A stretch of 47,900 nt of DNA. It comes from Gracilaria vermiculophylla (Eukaryota; Rhodophyta; Florideophyceae; Gracilariales; Gracilariaceae). The notes under the pieces were generated by a model that was not told the DNA's origin, ran no database searches, and worked only from the letters and a program-made list of their open reading frames with translations. Below, one piece after another: positions 9,762 to 20,290 of the stretch; within the stretch, counting starts at the first letter, position 1, and every line of letters begins with the position of its first letter. The translations under genes were made by a program, and so were the position numbers. Location of the stretch: positions 2,563,141-2,611,040 of the forward strand of contig JAHNZQ020000181.1 of the NCBI GenBank assembly GCA_019155205.2, in the 5' to 3' direction.

Positions 9762-11200
9762 CCTAGCCACGCGTCCACACGAACACCCTTTGGTTTTTAG
9801 CCGCTTTGGTTATACCACAAGAACGGATACTCATCGAGGCAACTAGTTTACAAGCATGTTTATATAGTAGATTTTTTATGAAGAAGCCCCGGACTTTACA
9901 CTTCGAGAGAAACGCTGGCCAGATTCTTCCCAAAGCTTTTGTGTGTTATGTATCATGATTTTTACCCAAATCGTTGGGAATATTTAATATGTAAGCGAGT
10001 TACCTTTTTCTACTTATATGAGAGGTACTTGTAATAGTTTACATTTTATAAATCTAAATAAAAATAAATGACAGGTTTTTTTCCAGATTGAATAAAATAG
10101 CAAAAACAATCTATAGATGCACAGAAAAAAGCGATGCTTATGTAGGTTTTTGTGTCTAGCAGTGATCAATAATTATAAAAACGTTGAAATTAAGTTGTCA
10201 TCAAAGAATGTCAAATATTATTGCGAGAAAGATAATGGCCTCCACATCACTACTAATAAAAGCAAAAAGAGAAAGTTTTTGTCATCCAATGGCTGAGCGC
10301 CACTATTCTTTAAAAGAAGAATGCCCGTGCAGTTTATTTGAGTAATTTAAGTAACACCAAAAAGGCTTTGCAATTGGTTTGAGTATGAATCTTAGTTTGC
10401 TTTATAAATGTTAAAAACATATCGTTGCCATGCATTGAAAAAAAAATATATAATAAATGCGTGCTGTTCTTTATTTTTGTCACAGTCAAGACAAGTCAAG
10501 GGATGCCTAAAGTCATGCATATTTTAGTTTCGTGTTTGGAAGTAACTTCGATTGGAGGATAATAGACGTCCTTGAGACAGTGATTTTCGAAAGGCAATGG
10601 TGAGAATCTACAAAACCGTAAACTGCACAATTTGCGAACAGCTTGTCAAATATATTTTCTGGGCAAGTTTATGATCGGGGTGGAATATAAGGTAGGATTG
10701 AAACTCTCGAAAGAATTCCGGATGGATATGTTCTCCATAGTTGGTTATATGAAAGTAAGAAGACAGAAGTAAAGTTTTGGCGCCAGTGTTCTCGTGTTCA
10801 TCACATTGATGCCCAATATAGTTGCTGCGGATGATCGTACTACGTGACATGGCATGGAAATGCATTATGTGCTTATTATTGCATGTTTTGTCCGCGACAC
10901 TGACGATCCTTTGAAGAGTTCATTTCGTAAATTATTGATGAGGCTCGACACCAGCAAAAATTGAGAAAGGCATGGGGTGCCAAGCCGTAAAAGAAACTTG
11001 TTTTTAAAAAAGTGAGTTTTTCAGCTAGAGATGGTGAAATGGTTGAAATCGGGGAAAGGTGTGAATTTAGCAAGCATCACGAGAGAAAGCATTTCTTGCC
11101 GAAATTGATGGCATGCGATGACAACGTGGATGCAAGTGCTCGCGCCATGAGTTGAAGGTGAACACAGCTGTGGTACGTCAAACAGGTTGCACATGAAGGC
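9762..11200. other. AT-rich intergenic region, no gene seen
   Basis: A sharp drop in GC after the transposon block. Only short chance frames occur (for example 85 aa at 10608-10865 minus, with no domain or composition signal). There are no repeats shared with the rest of the window. It marks the border between the transposon cluster and the gene island. Confidence 0.5.
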
Positions 11201-11857
11201 ACCGCGCTTACGGTGGCGATTCTGTTGGTGGTGTAAGTCGGCAGTGCAAGCTGCGGCGGTCGGACGTCACAGCGCTACTTGGCGGTGGAGACGCTGAAGG
11301 ACGACAAGTGCGGATCACACTCTCGGCGGGGACGACGGGCGCAGAGGCTTGCGTGGGGCGGGCGACGCGCGGACACCCCCCGCACGCCAGTCGACGATGA
11401 CGGCGCGATGGCGCACAGCATCGGCACGATGATTCAGCGCAACTGAAGTAGCGGTCAATATCTCGCGAAGCGCCACCGCCTGCCGTCGGTGCGCAGAGCG
11501 CGCCAAAACGGGCTGGAGCGCGGCGCCGTGCACACGTGGAGACGTGCGTCGCGCTCACTGGGCGCGCCGCACGCGCGGCTTGGGCGTGCGCGCTTCTGCT
11601 TGACAAATCGTAGGGCGCAAACCGCCCGCGCGGTGCCCCGAATGATTCGCCGTTTTCACTTCTGGCGGCCGCTGCGGCGTGCGCCCGCAGGGCCCCGCCC
11701 TACGCCACCATTATTAGCGCCTTCCCATCGCGCGCGCTGACCCCGTGCGTGCTCCTTCACTATCGCGCCTCGCACCGTCCTCTTAGCCGCCGCCGCCCGT
11801 CACAACGCCCGCCGCCTGCCACAACGTCCGCCGCCCGCCAGACCGCCCCCTGCCTCC
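11201..11857 (+). promoter_or_regulatory. GC-rich upstream region of the orphan gene
   Basis: An abrupt GC- and CpG-rich block that ends in a C-rich, G-poor run of CCGCC repeats (about 11786-11855) directly before the ATG at 11858. CACGTG is present at about 11533. Open frames on either strand here are Arg/Ala/Pro compositional artefacts. Probably promoter plus 5' leader. Confidence 0.4.
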
Positions 11858-13501
11858 ATGAAGAGGAACCGCGTGTTTGAAGACGACTGCGCCCCGTCGC
11901 TGGCCTCCGTCCAGCCGCTCGATCTCGAGCAGCTCGCCGATGACCTCGAGCTCTCCGAGCACGTGCGCCACTCAGTCCAGGAAATCGTCGACGAGTGGGA
12001 CCATGCTCCGCCGAGCGCCGAGCCCTCGCCGCCCAAGTCCTCGTTCAGTGCCACCCCCATGAGGCTCTGGGCCTCCATTCGACGCCTATGGACTGCCGTC
12101 GTGCCCAGTGACACCCCATCACCTCAGCACCACCACCCGCACCACCAACCGCGTCCCAGTGCTGCAAAGCGCAACCTGCGCCTCAGGCCGCCGTCCGCTG
12201 TTAGCCGCTCTCGTCAACCCTCTACCGCCACCGCCGCCACCGCCGTCACCGCCGCCACTGCCGCCACCGCCACCGCTGCACCCCTTTTCTCCCCAGCTGC
12301 CGCCAGCCAAAACGCCGTTCTGAAGCCGCATCCCCACAACAGCGTGCCCGCCGATGCATCCGTCGATCCTTTTTTTGCCCCGTCTGCCCATCCTGGTGCG
12401 CACAACGCCCCAAACCCCTTGTTTCAACCTTCCAAACTGCACCCCAAGCCGCTCCGTTCCACGCAGCGTTTGGCTCGCATTCGCGCCGAAGAGCGCAAGC
12501 TCTCTCACAGTTCTCGCCTTAGCCCTTGCTCTCGTGTGCGCCCCCTGCCGCACCTCGTTCAGCATCAAACAGCTATCGCCGGACCCCCCCCGTCGTCACT
12601 GTCTACCAATGCCACCATTCCCACCACCCCGCTGTCTACGCCTCCGAAATCACCCACCTTCTCCGGCCACCCCGTGCAGTCACCGCCGCCCAGCAACACG
12701 CTTCTTGTGCGTCACCCGCTTTCCAAGTCGTCGTCATTTGCATCTAAGGTTACTTCGCTCTCCGAACAACACCAACCGATGCACACTCCGACAATGTCCC
12801 CGAAGAGCCCGCCGCCTGCGCCCGCATTCCACACCCCACCGTACGAGTTACATGAGCAGCTTTCAAGTATGTCTCTTGTCGATACGCCTCCCGCCCAGGC
12901 CCCTCTGGATGACTTTTTTGACGCTGATATCGACGACTGTGATGTAGCCCAGAATACTTTCCCGACGGATGACGATATCTCCACCATGCGTCTGCTTAGA
13001 AATCGTTCACAATCAACACCTGAGCCGCTACAGCGAATACCGCGTGCTGCAACGACTCCGGCGACGAGTCCGGAAAGACAGTCCACTCTGCGGAAACTTC
13101 GTGCGTCGCGCACCGTAATGCGCGTTGCCAAAGCCGCTGTTCAGGATGTTGAACGGCTGGCCGCACTACGCCGTCGCGTCACGGGCGACATGCGTGTCGA
13201 CAGGCGTCTGGCGCACCTACGACTTTTGCAATCGCAGCTTCGTGCCAGAAGGGCTTGTTTGCCGTCTACGGAGGATGCAAAGGACCGATTGACAGGCGCC
13301 TTGGACAAGCTCAGAGAAAGGAAGAGGCAGGCGTTGATTGAGCAGCAACGGCGTTTGTCAAGCTCGCTAAGGGTGTCGAAGCTTGGTGATGTTCCGCGCA
13401 ATGTGAAGCTGCCACCGCTGCGGAGGCCATCAAGGCGACCGAAGGAACAGAGGGTCACTTCTAGTCCGACAAACATACGTCGAACTGGTTTTGTTGGTTG
13501 A
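11858..13501 (+). CDS. Ser/Pro-rich orphan protein with basic helical C-terminus
   Basis: 547 aa, single exon, starting at the first ATG after a C-rich leader. Residues 18-45 are an acidic, Leu-rich segment likely to form a helix (LDLEQLADDLELSEHVRHSV). Residues about 46-390 are low-complexity Ser/Pro/Thr/Ala/His with many SP and TP dipeptides, the pattern of proline-directed kinase substrates, plus an acidic patch (DDFFDADIDDCD). Residues 400-547 are Arg/Leu/Gln-rich and helix-prone, ending in clustered basic residues. I recognise no family. The codon sense is convincing because the C-terminal part is less GC-rich yet stays open. Nuclear or cytoskeletal regulation would be guesswork. Confidence 0.75.
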   Translation: MKRNRVFEDDCAPSLASVQPLDLEQLADDLELSEHVRHSVQEIVDEWDHAPPSAEPSPPKSSFSATPMRLWASIRRLWTAVVPSDTPSPQHHHPHHQPRPSAAKRNLRLRPPSAVSRSRQPSTATAATAVTAATAATATAAPLFSPAAASQNAVLKPHPHNSVPADASVDPFFAPSAHPGAHNAPNPLFQPSKLHPKPLRSTQRLARIRAEERKLSHSSRLSPCSRVRPLPHLVQHQTAIAGPPPSSLSTNATIPTTPLSTPPKSPTFSGHPVQSPPPSNTLLVRHPLSKSSSFASKVTSLSEQHQPMHTPTMSPKSPPPAPAFHTPPYELHEQLSSMSLVDTPPAQAPLDDFFDADIDDCDVAQNTFPTDDDISTMRLLRNRSQSTPEPLQRIPRAATTPATSPERQSTLRKLRASRTVMRVAKAAVQDVERLAALRRRVTGDMRVDRRLAHLRLLQSQLRARRACLPSTEDAKDRLTGALDKLRERKRQALIEQQRRLSSSLRVSKLGDVPRNVKLPPLRRPSRRPKEQRVTSSPTNIRRTGFVG

Positions 13502-14683
13502 CTATGATTGTGCTTGTTGTTCTACAGCAATAAGTACGCATTTCCTCTAATCTTACATTGTTTTCAATTGCTACTTTACGTCTTGTGTAAACTGATTTTC
13601 AATGATCTGTGGTAGAGTCTGGGCTCGCTCCACTTTCCCAATGGTAGTCTACCAACTCTAGAAAAACAGGGATCAATTTTATTTCTGTCGAGCTCGACGG
13701 TGTGCCCATCGAGAAAGACTGCAAGCTCCGCACTTGAAGATCATGTGCCAAATCTCGAGCTCGTGCTGGAACATGCACGGATGCACAGGGCGCAGCTGTG
13801 CCAACTCACTGATCACGCAAGTTCGATCTACAGAGCGGTAAGAAGACATGACAATGTTAAGCGGTGCGCCCCGTGTCATTGGCCGTACGTTTTACAGAAC
13901 GTTTGTGTACTGTTCCGCTTCCGGTGGACACGGCATGGACCGCAGTCACTTGTCCGTACGGTGCCAGCCCAGCGTCGTGGTACCTTACTTTGTGGGCCAC
14001 AGGCCCGTAAAAGCGGCGTAGGCCTGGACCTAAGGCATGGAGTATATCCAGAACGTGAAGTGCGCACCGCTGAACAACGAACTTTCGGACAAGCTGTTCT
14101 TCCCGGAGACAAATCGCAAAACAAGCTACGTTACAACGAGTGTGGCCCGCGATAATGCCTGTTTCTCAAGCGACAGGCGGTGGGGCCGATTATGTTGTTT
14201 GTATATGAGGTGTCTAATAAGAGGCTTATCATGGCGGGTGGACAGTTGGAAGCGCCACAGTGCGCTGTATTAGGGAGATTCCATGCCAACTAGCTGGCTT
14301 AAGTGTTACTCAAAGCGGCGCGTCGGTGTAAGCCATGAGTGGATGGGTGCTTAACGAGTACGAGTCACCATAGTCACTCCAGTATCAGTACATACAGTTA
14401 CATACTGGGGCATATGTCAACACAGTCCGTAATTAGATAGAACTCTCGAGTTTGCCAGCTGAGCAGCTGATTGTTGAACATGGAAAACTTTCTCTGCATC
14501 GGCAGTCAATAATTTCATGTGCGTCATGTCACCCCATAAAACTGCTCCTTGCTGCGGAGGTTAATAACTTTGTCTGAAGCCAATGACAATATCTTGCGTG
14601 ATAAATACCGTGCTCCAGCGATACAACCAATTACCGTACTTTTCTCGCACAATCTGCACTGGAGGTGACTCGTCAATTTACAC
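13502..14683. other. Intergenic, no confident gene
   Basis: 1.2 kb between convergent genes. A frame at 13700-14155 (+, 151 aa) has a plausible first third (an acidic, Leu-rich stretch, LEDHVPNLELVLEHARMHRAQL) but then loses protein-like composition, and it overlaps an equally open minus frame. Neither strand has clear splice sites extending it. It may be a decayed gene or 3' UTR. Confidence 0.35.
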
Positions 14684-16333
14684 TCAGGATCGCGTTCTTG
14701 CTGATTTCCGTGTGGACTTTGTTACAACAGTTTTGAGCTTCTTTTTCGGGCCCGGTGCCCCCCCTCCACCGTCGCTATCGTCATCATCTCCGTTTTCAGG
14801 ATCTCTTTGACCGCGTCTCCTAAATTTATTTCTCTTCTCCTCTTCAGCATCACTATTGTGATCTTTTAGAGGGGGGGACCACAATATTATATTAGTCGAA
14901 GCAGTCGTGGCAATGACATCATAGGATGGCGAAAACTTGTTGGAGGTGCAGATGAGGTGGACATCCGAGTCAATAAGCGAGTGAACGACAGCGCCGGCCT
15001 TCGCCGAAAACATGTCAATCGGATGCAAAACCTGTGCATCATCATCACTTGCCCCATCATCACGGTAAGCATCGCCAAGAAACCTCCCGCACATAAACAA
15101 ATCATCCCTCCAATCCTTAGGGTCCCATACTGCGCGAAATGCGGTGAGATGGCGATGGAAATCATGGGAATGAACAATTTCCATCGGCTTGGCGTCCACA
15201 TTTTCGTTTGCATAGCCTTGAAAGGAATGGATATTGTCCCAGACTCGGAGCTTGTTATCCAGCGAAGTAGTGAGCAACTTGGACCCTGTATTTGGAGAAA
15301 AGTATGCAGAGGATACCACTCGATCGTGTTCATACCATCCTAGGGAATGGTTATCGACAAATTTACGAGCATCCCATAGACAGACGAACGTATCATTGCT
15401 TGCAGTAACAACCAAGTCTGAGTTGATTGGATTCAAGTCAATGCAAGTAACTTTTGATCCATGAAACTTTGACATGATATCAGCGGCACTACCAGACGGT
15501 TCACGTGGATCAAAGCGACGAATTGAACCGTCTGAAGCACCAACGTAAAGGCACTTTCGAGTTGAGTCAAATGCCAAGCCGTACACCATTTTAAAGAGGC
15601 TGATACTACCCTGCCATCCGTTCGGATTAAGATCGGCAACGACGTCGCAGGCACTAACAGGGTTCTCCATTGCCTTGGGACCACTTGCCGCCATCATAGG
15701 TATCCTCAACGCCGACACCTTACCATCACTGCTAGAGGTGTAGCAAACGTCAGGATTGTTGTCATACACGATATTATTAATGTTACAATGATGTACATGG
15801 GATGGCTCTATTCGAAAGGACGGGGCGTTGCGGCGATCAAGCGTGCCGTCTTTCAAAAGGTCAGTGAGAGAAAGGAGCCCCACGACGCCCGCCTTATCGC
15901 CCGTCAACAGATGAGTACCCGAGGGATGCCATTCAACAGCGGTAATGCGCTTAGGATGAGCTCTGAGCATAACAGAAGCAACACGACTGTCAAACTGCCT
16001 ATTTCTCACATAGGGCAACGTCACATTGAGACGGTCCAACGAAGAAGTGGTCTCGCGCTCCCTGACAAAACTGTGCAAGTGCGCCAGTCGCTCTCGGCTG
16101 CTGAGCAGCCGGCTGAGGTTCTGAGAGTGGGCGTTGGGCCTGGTGCGGTATGGGCATTGTAACGAGGTGTGGCCACTCTGCTTGCATAAGAAGCACGGAC
16201 GGTGTGGGCAATTGGTGTGCACGTGGTCGTGTTGTTGGGCGATTCGCTTGTCGCGACAGTAGAAGCAGCCGACCGCTTGGTAGCGCTTCAGTAGCAAGAT
16301 GCCTGTGCGTTCATCGCCCGCGGGGACGCGCAT
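14684..16333 (-). CDS. DDB2: DDB2-like WD40 damaged-DNA-binding protein with zinc knuckle
   Basis: 549 aa. The N-terminus carries a C-x2-C pair (C23, C26) and a CCHC knuckle, CFLCKQSGHTSLQC (C47, C50, H55, C60). WD40 repeats run from about residue 124 to 500, with TCIDLNPINSDLVVTASNDTFVCLWDARKF (about 296-325) giving the WDxR (DWD) box (W320-D-A-R323) used to dock on DDB1-CUL4. The C-terminal tail is acidic, then basic (KKKLK), a likely nuclear signal. The zinc knuckle plus DDB2-type propeller arrangement is that of plant DDB2. Expected role: the substrate receptor of CUL4-DDB1 that recognises UV photolesions for nucleotide-excision repair. Other DWD WD40 proteins remain possible. Divergent from the RRM gene at 16648. 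Confidence 0.78.
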   Translation of the reverse strand: MRVPAGDERTGILLLKRYQAVGCFYCRDKRIAQQHDHVHTNCPHRPCFLCKQSGHTSLQCPYRTRPNAHSQNLSRLLSSRERLAHLHSFVRERETTSSLDRLNVTLPYVRNRQFDSRVASVMLRAHPKRITAVEWHPSGTHLLTGDKAGVVGLLSLTDLLKDGTLDRRNAPSFRIEPSHVHHCNINNIVYDNNPDVCYTSSSDGKVSALRIPMMAASGPKAMENPVSACDVVADLNPNGWQGSISLFKMVYGLAFDSTRKCLYVGASDGSIRRFDPREPSGSAADIMSKFHGSKVTCIDLNPINSDLVVTASNDTFVCLWDARKFVDNHSLGWYEHDRVVSSAYFSPNTGSKLLTTSLDNKLRVWDNIHSFQGYANENVDAKPMEIVHSHDFHRHLTAFRAVWDPKDWRDDLFMCGRFLGDAYRDDGASDDDAQVLHPIDMFSAKAGAVVHSLIDSDVHLICTSNKFSPSYDVIATTASTNIILWSPPLKDHNSDAEEEKRNKFRRRGQRDPENGDDDDSDGGGGAPGPKKKLKTVVTKSTRKSARTRS

Positions 16334-16647
16334 GGTGATACCTTAACAGCGGTGGCAGCAGCGGCAGCGACGGCAGCGGCGCCTTTAGAGCTTAGCAGTC
16401 TGGAGCGGCGGGGTCGCACCGCGCTCTATCATACCCCGATATCCTGTAGCCTTTTCGGCCGGGACACGCGCTCCGCCACATGTGACCGCTGTGCACGTGT
16501 GCTCTGCGTGCCGCCGCAGCACAAGTTGTACAGTGCGGTACTGCAGAGCCTGCGGGCGTTGAGAAGCATCTTTGTCGAAACTGGCTGCCGCTTCCGGCTC
16601 AGGCCCAATCGCTCGAGACGCACAGCTGTGTCGTGTCCCTCTCAGGC
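16334..16647. promoter_or_regulatory. Bidirectional promoter between DDB2-like and U1A/U2B'' genes
   Basis: 314 bp between two divergent start codons, with CAG/GGC-rich runs near 16350-16385. Both genes must have their promoters and leaders here. Frames read inside it (168 aa +, 93 aa -) overlap both genes and are shadows. Confidence 0.45.
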
Positions 16648-17415
16648 ATGGACGCCTCGGCGCCATGCAGAACGCTATACGTGCGAAATCTGCCTGACAA
16701 GCTCAAGAAGATCCGTCTCCGCCGTCTGCTGCACGCCGCCTTCACCCCGTATGGCCAGGTCGTCCACATCGTCGCCGAAAAGTCGCTGCCGCTTCGCGGC
16801 CAGGCCTTCATTACATTCCACACCCAGGCCGGCGCCACCGCCGCCCTTCGCAAGTTAAACGCTACCGACTTCATGGGCAAGCAGATGTCGGTCACCTACG
16901 CGCGCTCGCTCTCCGACAAAGCGAGTAGTGAAAAGCTGGGCGGCGATTCCAAGCAGTCTCGGAAGAAGCGCGCCGCGAAGCGCCGCGCCGACCAGCAAGC
17001 CGCGAAGCGCGCCCGCACCGAGGCCGCCATCCATGCTGTGCCATCAAAACCGTCAGACCAAGCCGCCGCATCCGCCGTCCCCGCCGCCACCACCGCCGCC
17101 GCCACCGCCGCCGCCACGCGGAAGCCGCCTCCTCCCATGCTGCCGCCCGCCGTGCCCAATCGCATACTATTCGTCCAGAACCTTCCGCGCGGCTTGCAAC
17201 AGGATGGCAAACCCGCTCAGCTGGTGGACGTGCTTTCGGATTTGTTTGCGCGGTTTGCCGGCTTTGTGGAGGTGCGCTCCGTGCCAGGTAATGACACCAT
17301 TGCCTTTGTTGAGTTTGGCAATGAGGCTGAGGCGGCTGTCGCGCTTTCTGGCTTGCAACAACATCCGTTGGGCACCCCGCCACAACCCATGACCCTTTCG
17401 TTTGCCAATAAATGA
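16648..17415 (+). CDS. U1A/U2B''-type spliceosomal RRM protein
   Basis: 255 aa from the ATG at 16648 (a frame open from a GTG at 16633 adds five unlikely residues). RRM1 spans about residues 8-85, with RNP2 TLYVRNLPDKL and RNP1 RGQAFITF; the basic segment LKKIRLRRLLHAAFTPYGQV is characteristic of U1A/U2B''/SNF. A Lys/Arg/Ala-rich linker of about 60 residues follows. RRM2 (about residues 172-253) has ILFVQNLP and TIAFVEFGNEAEA, ending with the family pattern MTLSFANK. Role: binding of stem-loops of U1 and/or U2 snRNA in the spliceosome. U1A and U2B'' cannot be told apart here; single-gene lineages use one protein for both. Confidence 0.9.
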   Translation: MDASAPCRTLYVRNLPDKLKKIRLRRLLHAAFTPYGQVVHIVAEKSLPLRGQAFITFHTQAGATAALRKLNATDFMGKQMSVTYARSLSDKASSEKLGGDSKQSRKKRAAKRRADQQAAKRARTEAAIHAVPSKPSDQAAASAVPAATTAAATAAATRKPPPPMLPPAVPNRILFVQNLPRGLQQDGKPAQLVDVLSDLFARFAGFVEVRSVPGNDTIAFVEFGNEAEAAVALSGLQQHPLGTPPQPMTLSFANK

Positions 17416-17883
17416 AACCTGTACAACTGCCGAACATGTGTTGCCACGATGCATCGTTCGGCTCCCCTTTGTCACGGAGCAATACTCTGCAAAGCCGCAT
17501 TGAATTACTCGAGTGGTCGTATGCATCCTCGACGTTATACAGATGTATGTTTTGTTCGGCACCCTTTTGACTAGCTCGAATGTATCCTACTAACCTGCGG
17601 TAGACTGTTTGTTGTTCTTTTCATAATTGATCCAGAGCTAGCTAGTGAAAAAAAATAAAATTGGCCCACCAGGACGCGTGCATGAAAGCGAAACAACGAA
17701 AGCAATTAGGTCTCGGTCGATCATGCCCCTCGGTTTTAAGTTCAGGCTTCACCAAGTATGTCTGTAACACATTATCTTCCACTGCGGTTTTCTGCATTAT
17801 TCACGTGCAACATTTCATCGCTTTGCACTGAATTTCATGTTTGACACTCGCCCTCAGACTTCTGGGTGTTGTGGACAATCGAA
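17416..17883. other. Intergenic spacer, no gene seen
   Basis: 468 bp of mixed composition with an A-run and AATAAA-like sequence near 17648-17660. It contains the 3' end of the RRM gene and the promoter of the methyltransferase. No tRNA or repeat noticed. Confidence 0.4.
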
Positions 17884-18903
17884 ATGGTTGAGGACGGTCG
17901 GATTGCAACGCATGTTCCGCATGGAAATGCCAAGCTTGCGGCACGTCTGTTTGGGAGAGCGTTCAGAGCCGGTGCACCTTTGCGACGGATTTTCGATCAA
18001 ACTCAGGCGCTCTTTGGTGACGTAGCGTGGAAGACAGCATCCGCTCAAAGAACTTTACTCCAAGAAACAGTGCTTTACCAGAGCCATTTGACTCGGACCA
18101 TCCCTGAGTTCTGTTTCGGGCACTCAAGATGTGCTCGCTTCTTCAGGTTGCTCATGGACGAGGTGGATCGTTGTAGTATGGGAGAAGTCGATGAATCGCT
18201 TGCTGAGCTGGCTGCCCAACATTGTATGATGAAGCACTCTCCGCAGAACAAAGTTCATGTGATACACCACATGCCCGATGACCAAGAAGTTGTGCTCATG
18301 GTGTCCGAACGCTTTCATGATTTGGGAGCTCGAGTTTGGGAAGCAGGCATTTGTCTCAGCTCCCAGCTGTTTGATGGCCATAGCGATATACTGAATAGTG
18401 TTAAGGGAGCATCAGTTCTTGAGATTGGAGCCGGCACAGGACTATCTGCACCGGCGTACGTGAGTGCAGGCGCCAAGCGTGTCTTGCTAACGGACTACAA
18501 ACAAGAGATAGTTGATGGGATCAAAGAAAATCTTCGAATCAATAATATTACAGACATAGTGCAACCGGCATTACTTGATGCGAATGATTTGCCTCGGCTG
18601 CGGAGCTTCATTGAGGATTTTGATATAGACATAATTACAGCTGCTGACGTTACCTACGATGACGATCTTGTTGAAATCATGGTACGTGCATTTGCCGACT
18701 CCATCAGTGGATCCCGTGTTGGCTATCTTCTCGCCACGGATCGAAATCCAAAAACCACGTCATTGCTTCGACGTGAACTTTCAAACAGCGGTTTGACGAT
18801 TGAAAGGCTTTTTACAAGTCTCTCAAGTAGCTCTTTTGATTTCTTACATGAGTGCTGTAACATCGAGGTTTGCACAATGAGACTGAGTCGAGGAGCTCTG
18901 TGA
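17884..18903 (+). CDS. FAM86/METTL21-type protein lysine methyltransferase
   Basis: 339 aa from the first ATG (17884); the frame is open back to a GTG at 17866. An N-terminal helical region (about 50-110, with LLQETVLYQSHL) recalls the FAM86/EEF2KMT N-domain. The Rossmann-fold core follows: GARVWEAG (148-155), the family's G-x-x-V-W signature; motif I VLEIGAGTG (178-186); an acidic end of strand 2 (TDY, about 203-205); and ADVTYDDD (254-261), the post-II motif of the METTL21/FAM86 group. Expected reaction: S-adenosylmethionine-dependent methylation of a lysine in a target such as elongation factor 2 (if FAM86) or a chaperone. The exact target is not decidable from sequence. Confidence 0.8.
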   Translation: MVEDGRIATHVPHGNAKLAARLFGRAFRAGAPLRRIFDQTQALFGDVAWKTASAQRTLLQETVLYQSHLTRTIPEFCFGHSRCARFFRLLMDEVDRCSMGEVDESLAELAAQHCMMKHSPQNKVHVIHHMPDDQEVVLMVSERFHDLGARVWEAGICLSSQLFDGHSDILNSVKGASVLEIGAGTGLSAPAYVSAGAKRVLLTDYKQEIVDGIKENLRINNITDIVQPALLDANDLPRLRSFIEDFDIDIITAADVTYDDDLVEIMVRAFADSISGSRVGYLLATDRNPKTTSLLRRELSNSGLTIERLFTSLSSSSFDFLHECCNIEVCTMRLSRGAL

Positions 18904-20290
18904 TGTCAATTTGCCAACCAAGACAATCATATGGTTGAAATTCGTTTTGCCGAGTCAGTCCTAAACCCTTCCTCTGTGAAGTGCAATATTGCAGAAATTG
19001 AATGCCGGCACCCTAATTAAAGTTCACAGGGCAGCTTGATTGTGAAAAGTAGCGAAAAGTTCCGCGTGGTGCAGGCTGTATCGTAATCATAACAATGTAC
19101 GCTTATTCTAAGCATCAAGAATGGATTAAAAGACGAGACACCGTTGACGCAAAACAGTGATTTCGAGGTGAGGCCTTACGGTATACAGAATGGAAGGACC
19201 CGGGAGGGCGTTATACTCGTCCAAGCGGGCGGCTCGCTCGTCGTTCGCCCTTGCAGACCTGGGTGGCATGTCATGAAAAGACCCTCGCCCAAATGCACGC
19301 ACGCAGGCGGCTACGGATTCGCAATTGAAAGATGATGCATCCTCTGTTTCTCTGAATTTCCCTTCGATGGAAGCGCTCCAAAGGAGCCTCCGGAGAAGGG
19401 TTTTCAGGGGTTTCAGAGGAACTGCTTTTGAGTTAGTGAAGATGACGGTCTACGAGCTGGTTCTCTTACCTGATCTCGCCGAAAATTATGAGGTTTGGAC
19501 GCAAAGAATGTCGTCAAGGATTCTTTTGATGGCAAATGTGGTACATGCGAAGCACCTTGTCGCGGTGTGCCCATTACCCGACAAGCGTTAGAGGATGAAT
19601 AAAGAGTTGTAGTGTAGGCGAAGGGTACTTGTTGGAAACGAAACGCTTCTGCGGTTGGAGATATCTAAGGAATCCAATTCTTGCTTAGCTCCACAATAGT
19701 CCTAGTGAGTGTAGCACGACTAAAGTGATTACTGGTTTGAGAGCATAGTTAAGAGTTACCGGTTGCTAGGGCTTTGAGCAGGCCCCCTTGCTGGCAAGGA
19801 AATAATGCTAGCAGCTCCGCAAAAAGAAAGAGAGGCTGATATGAAAGGTGAATGTGAACACTAGCCTTCTCAAGGTGTTGGAGTGGTCTTTTCATACAGA
19901 AATGAGGGCTTACAAGTCAGAAGAATAGTCCTTGTAAAGTAAGTCTCTGATGTTGCATTTATACTTAGCAGAATACGGACGAGTACAAAACGGATCTTCA
20001 AATGGCAAGTATTCTCTGTAAAAGTTAGGTTTGGTTTCAGCGCGTTTTATTAAAAACATACTTGAATACTTCAGCGGCAAAGTGATATGGTATTAAAATC
20101 TTTTGTAGCTTACAGTCAGTTGCTGTTTTACTCTTCCGAGGACATGTCGAATAGTAGAAAGATAAGGACCGCTTAAACGTGAGCATGAACTTTAGAAATG
20201 TGATCGTCTTCGTTGTTATTACCAGGAGACATATCCAAGCTCCATGGATTCAGAGATTGAAGATCCTCATGGGTCGTGCATGTTTCACGC
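18904..20290. other. Intergenic, no confident gene
   Basis: 1.4 kb of moderate GC. One frame (19325-19591, +, 88 aa, MKDDASSVSLNFPSMEAL...) has reasonable protein composition with Arg-rich and Leu/Glu/Val segments but no recognised family and no clear promoter or splice context. It could be a small gene or the remnant of one. The rest shows nothing. Confidence 0.35.

Noticed and set aside
13700..14155. 151-codon + frame as a gene
   Set aside because: Composition turns random after the first third, there is a competing minus frame, and no splice or family support; left as unassigned intergenic.
17866..17884. Upstream GTG as methyltransferase start
   Set aside because: Nuclear eukaryotic gene; the first ATG at 17884 is in good position and loses no domain.
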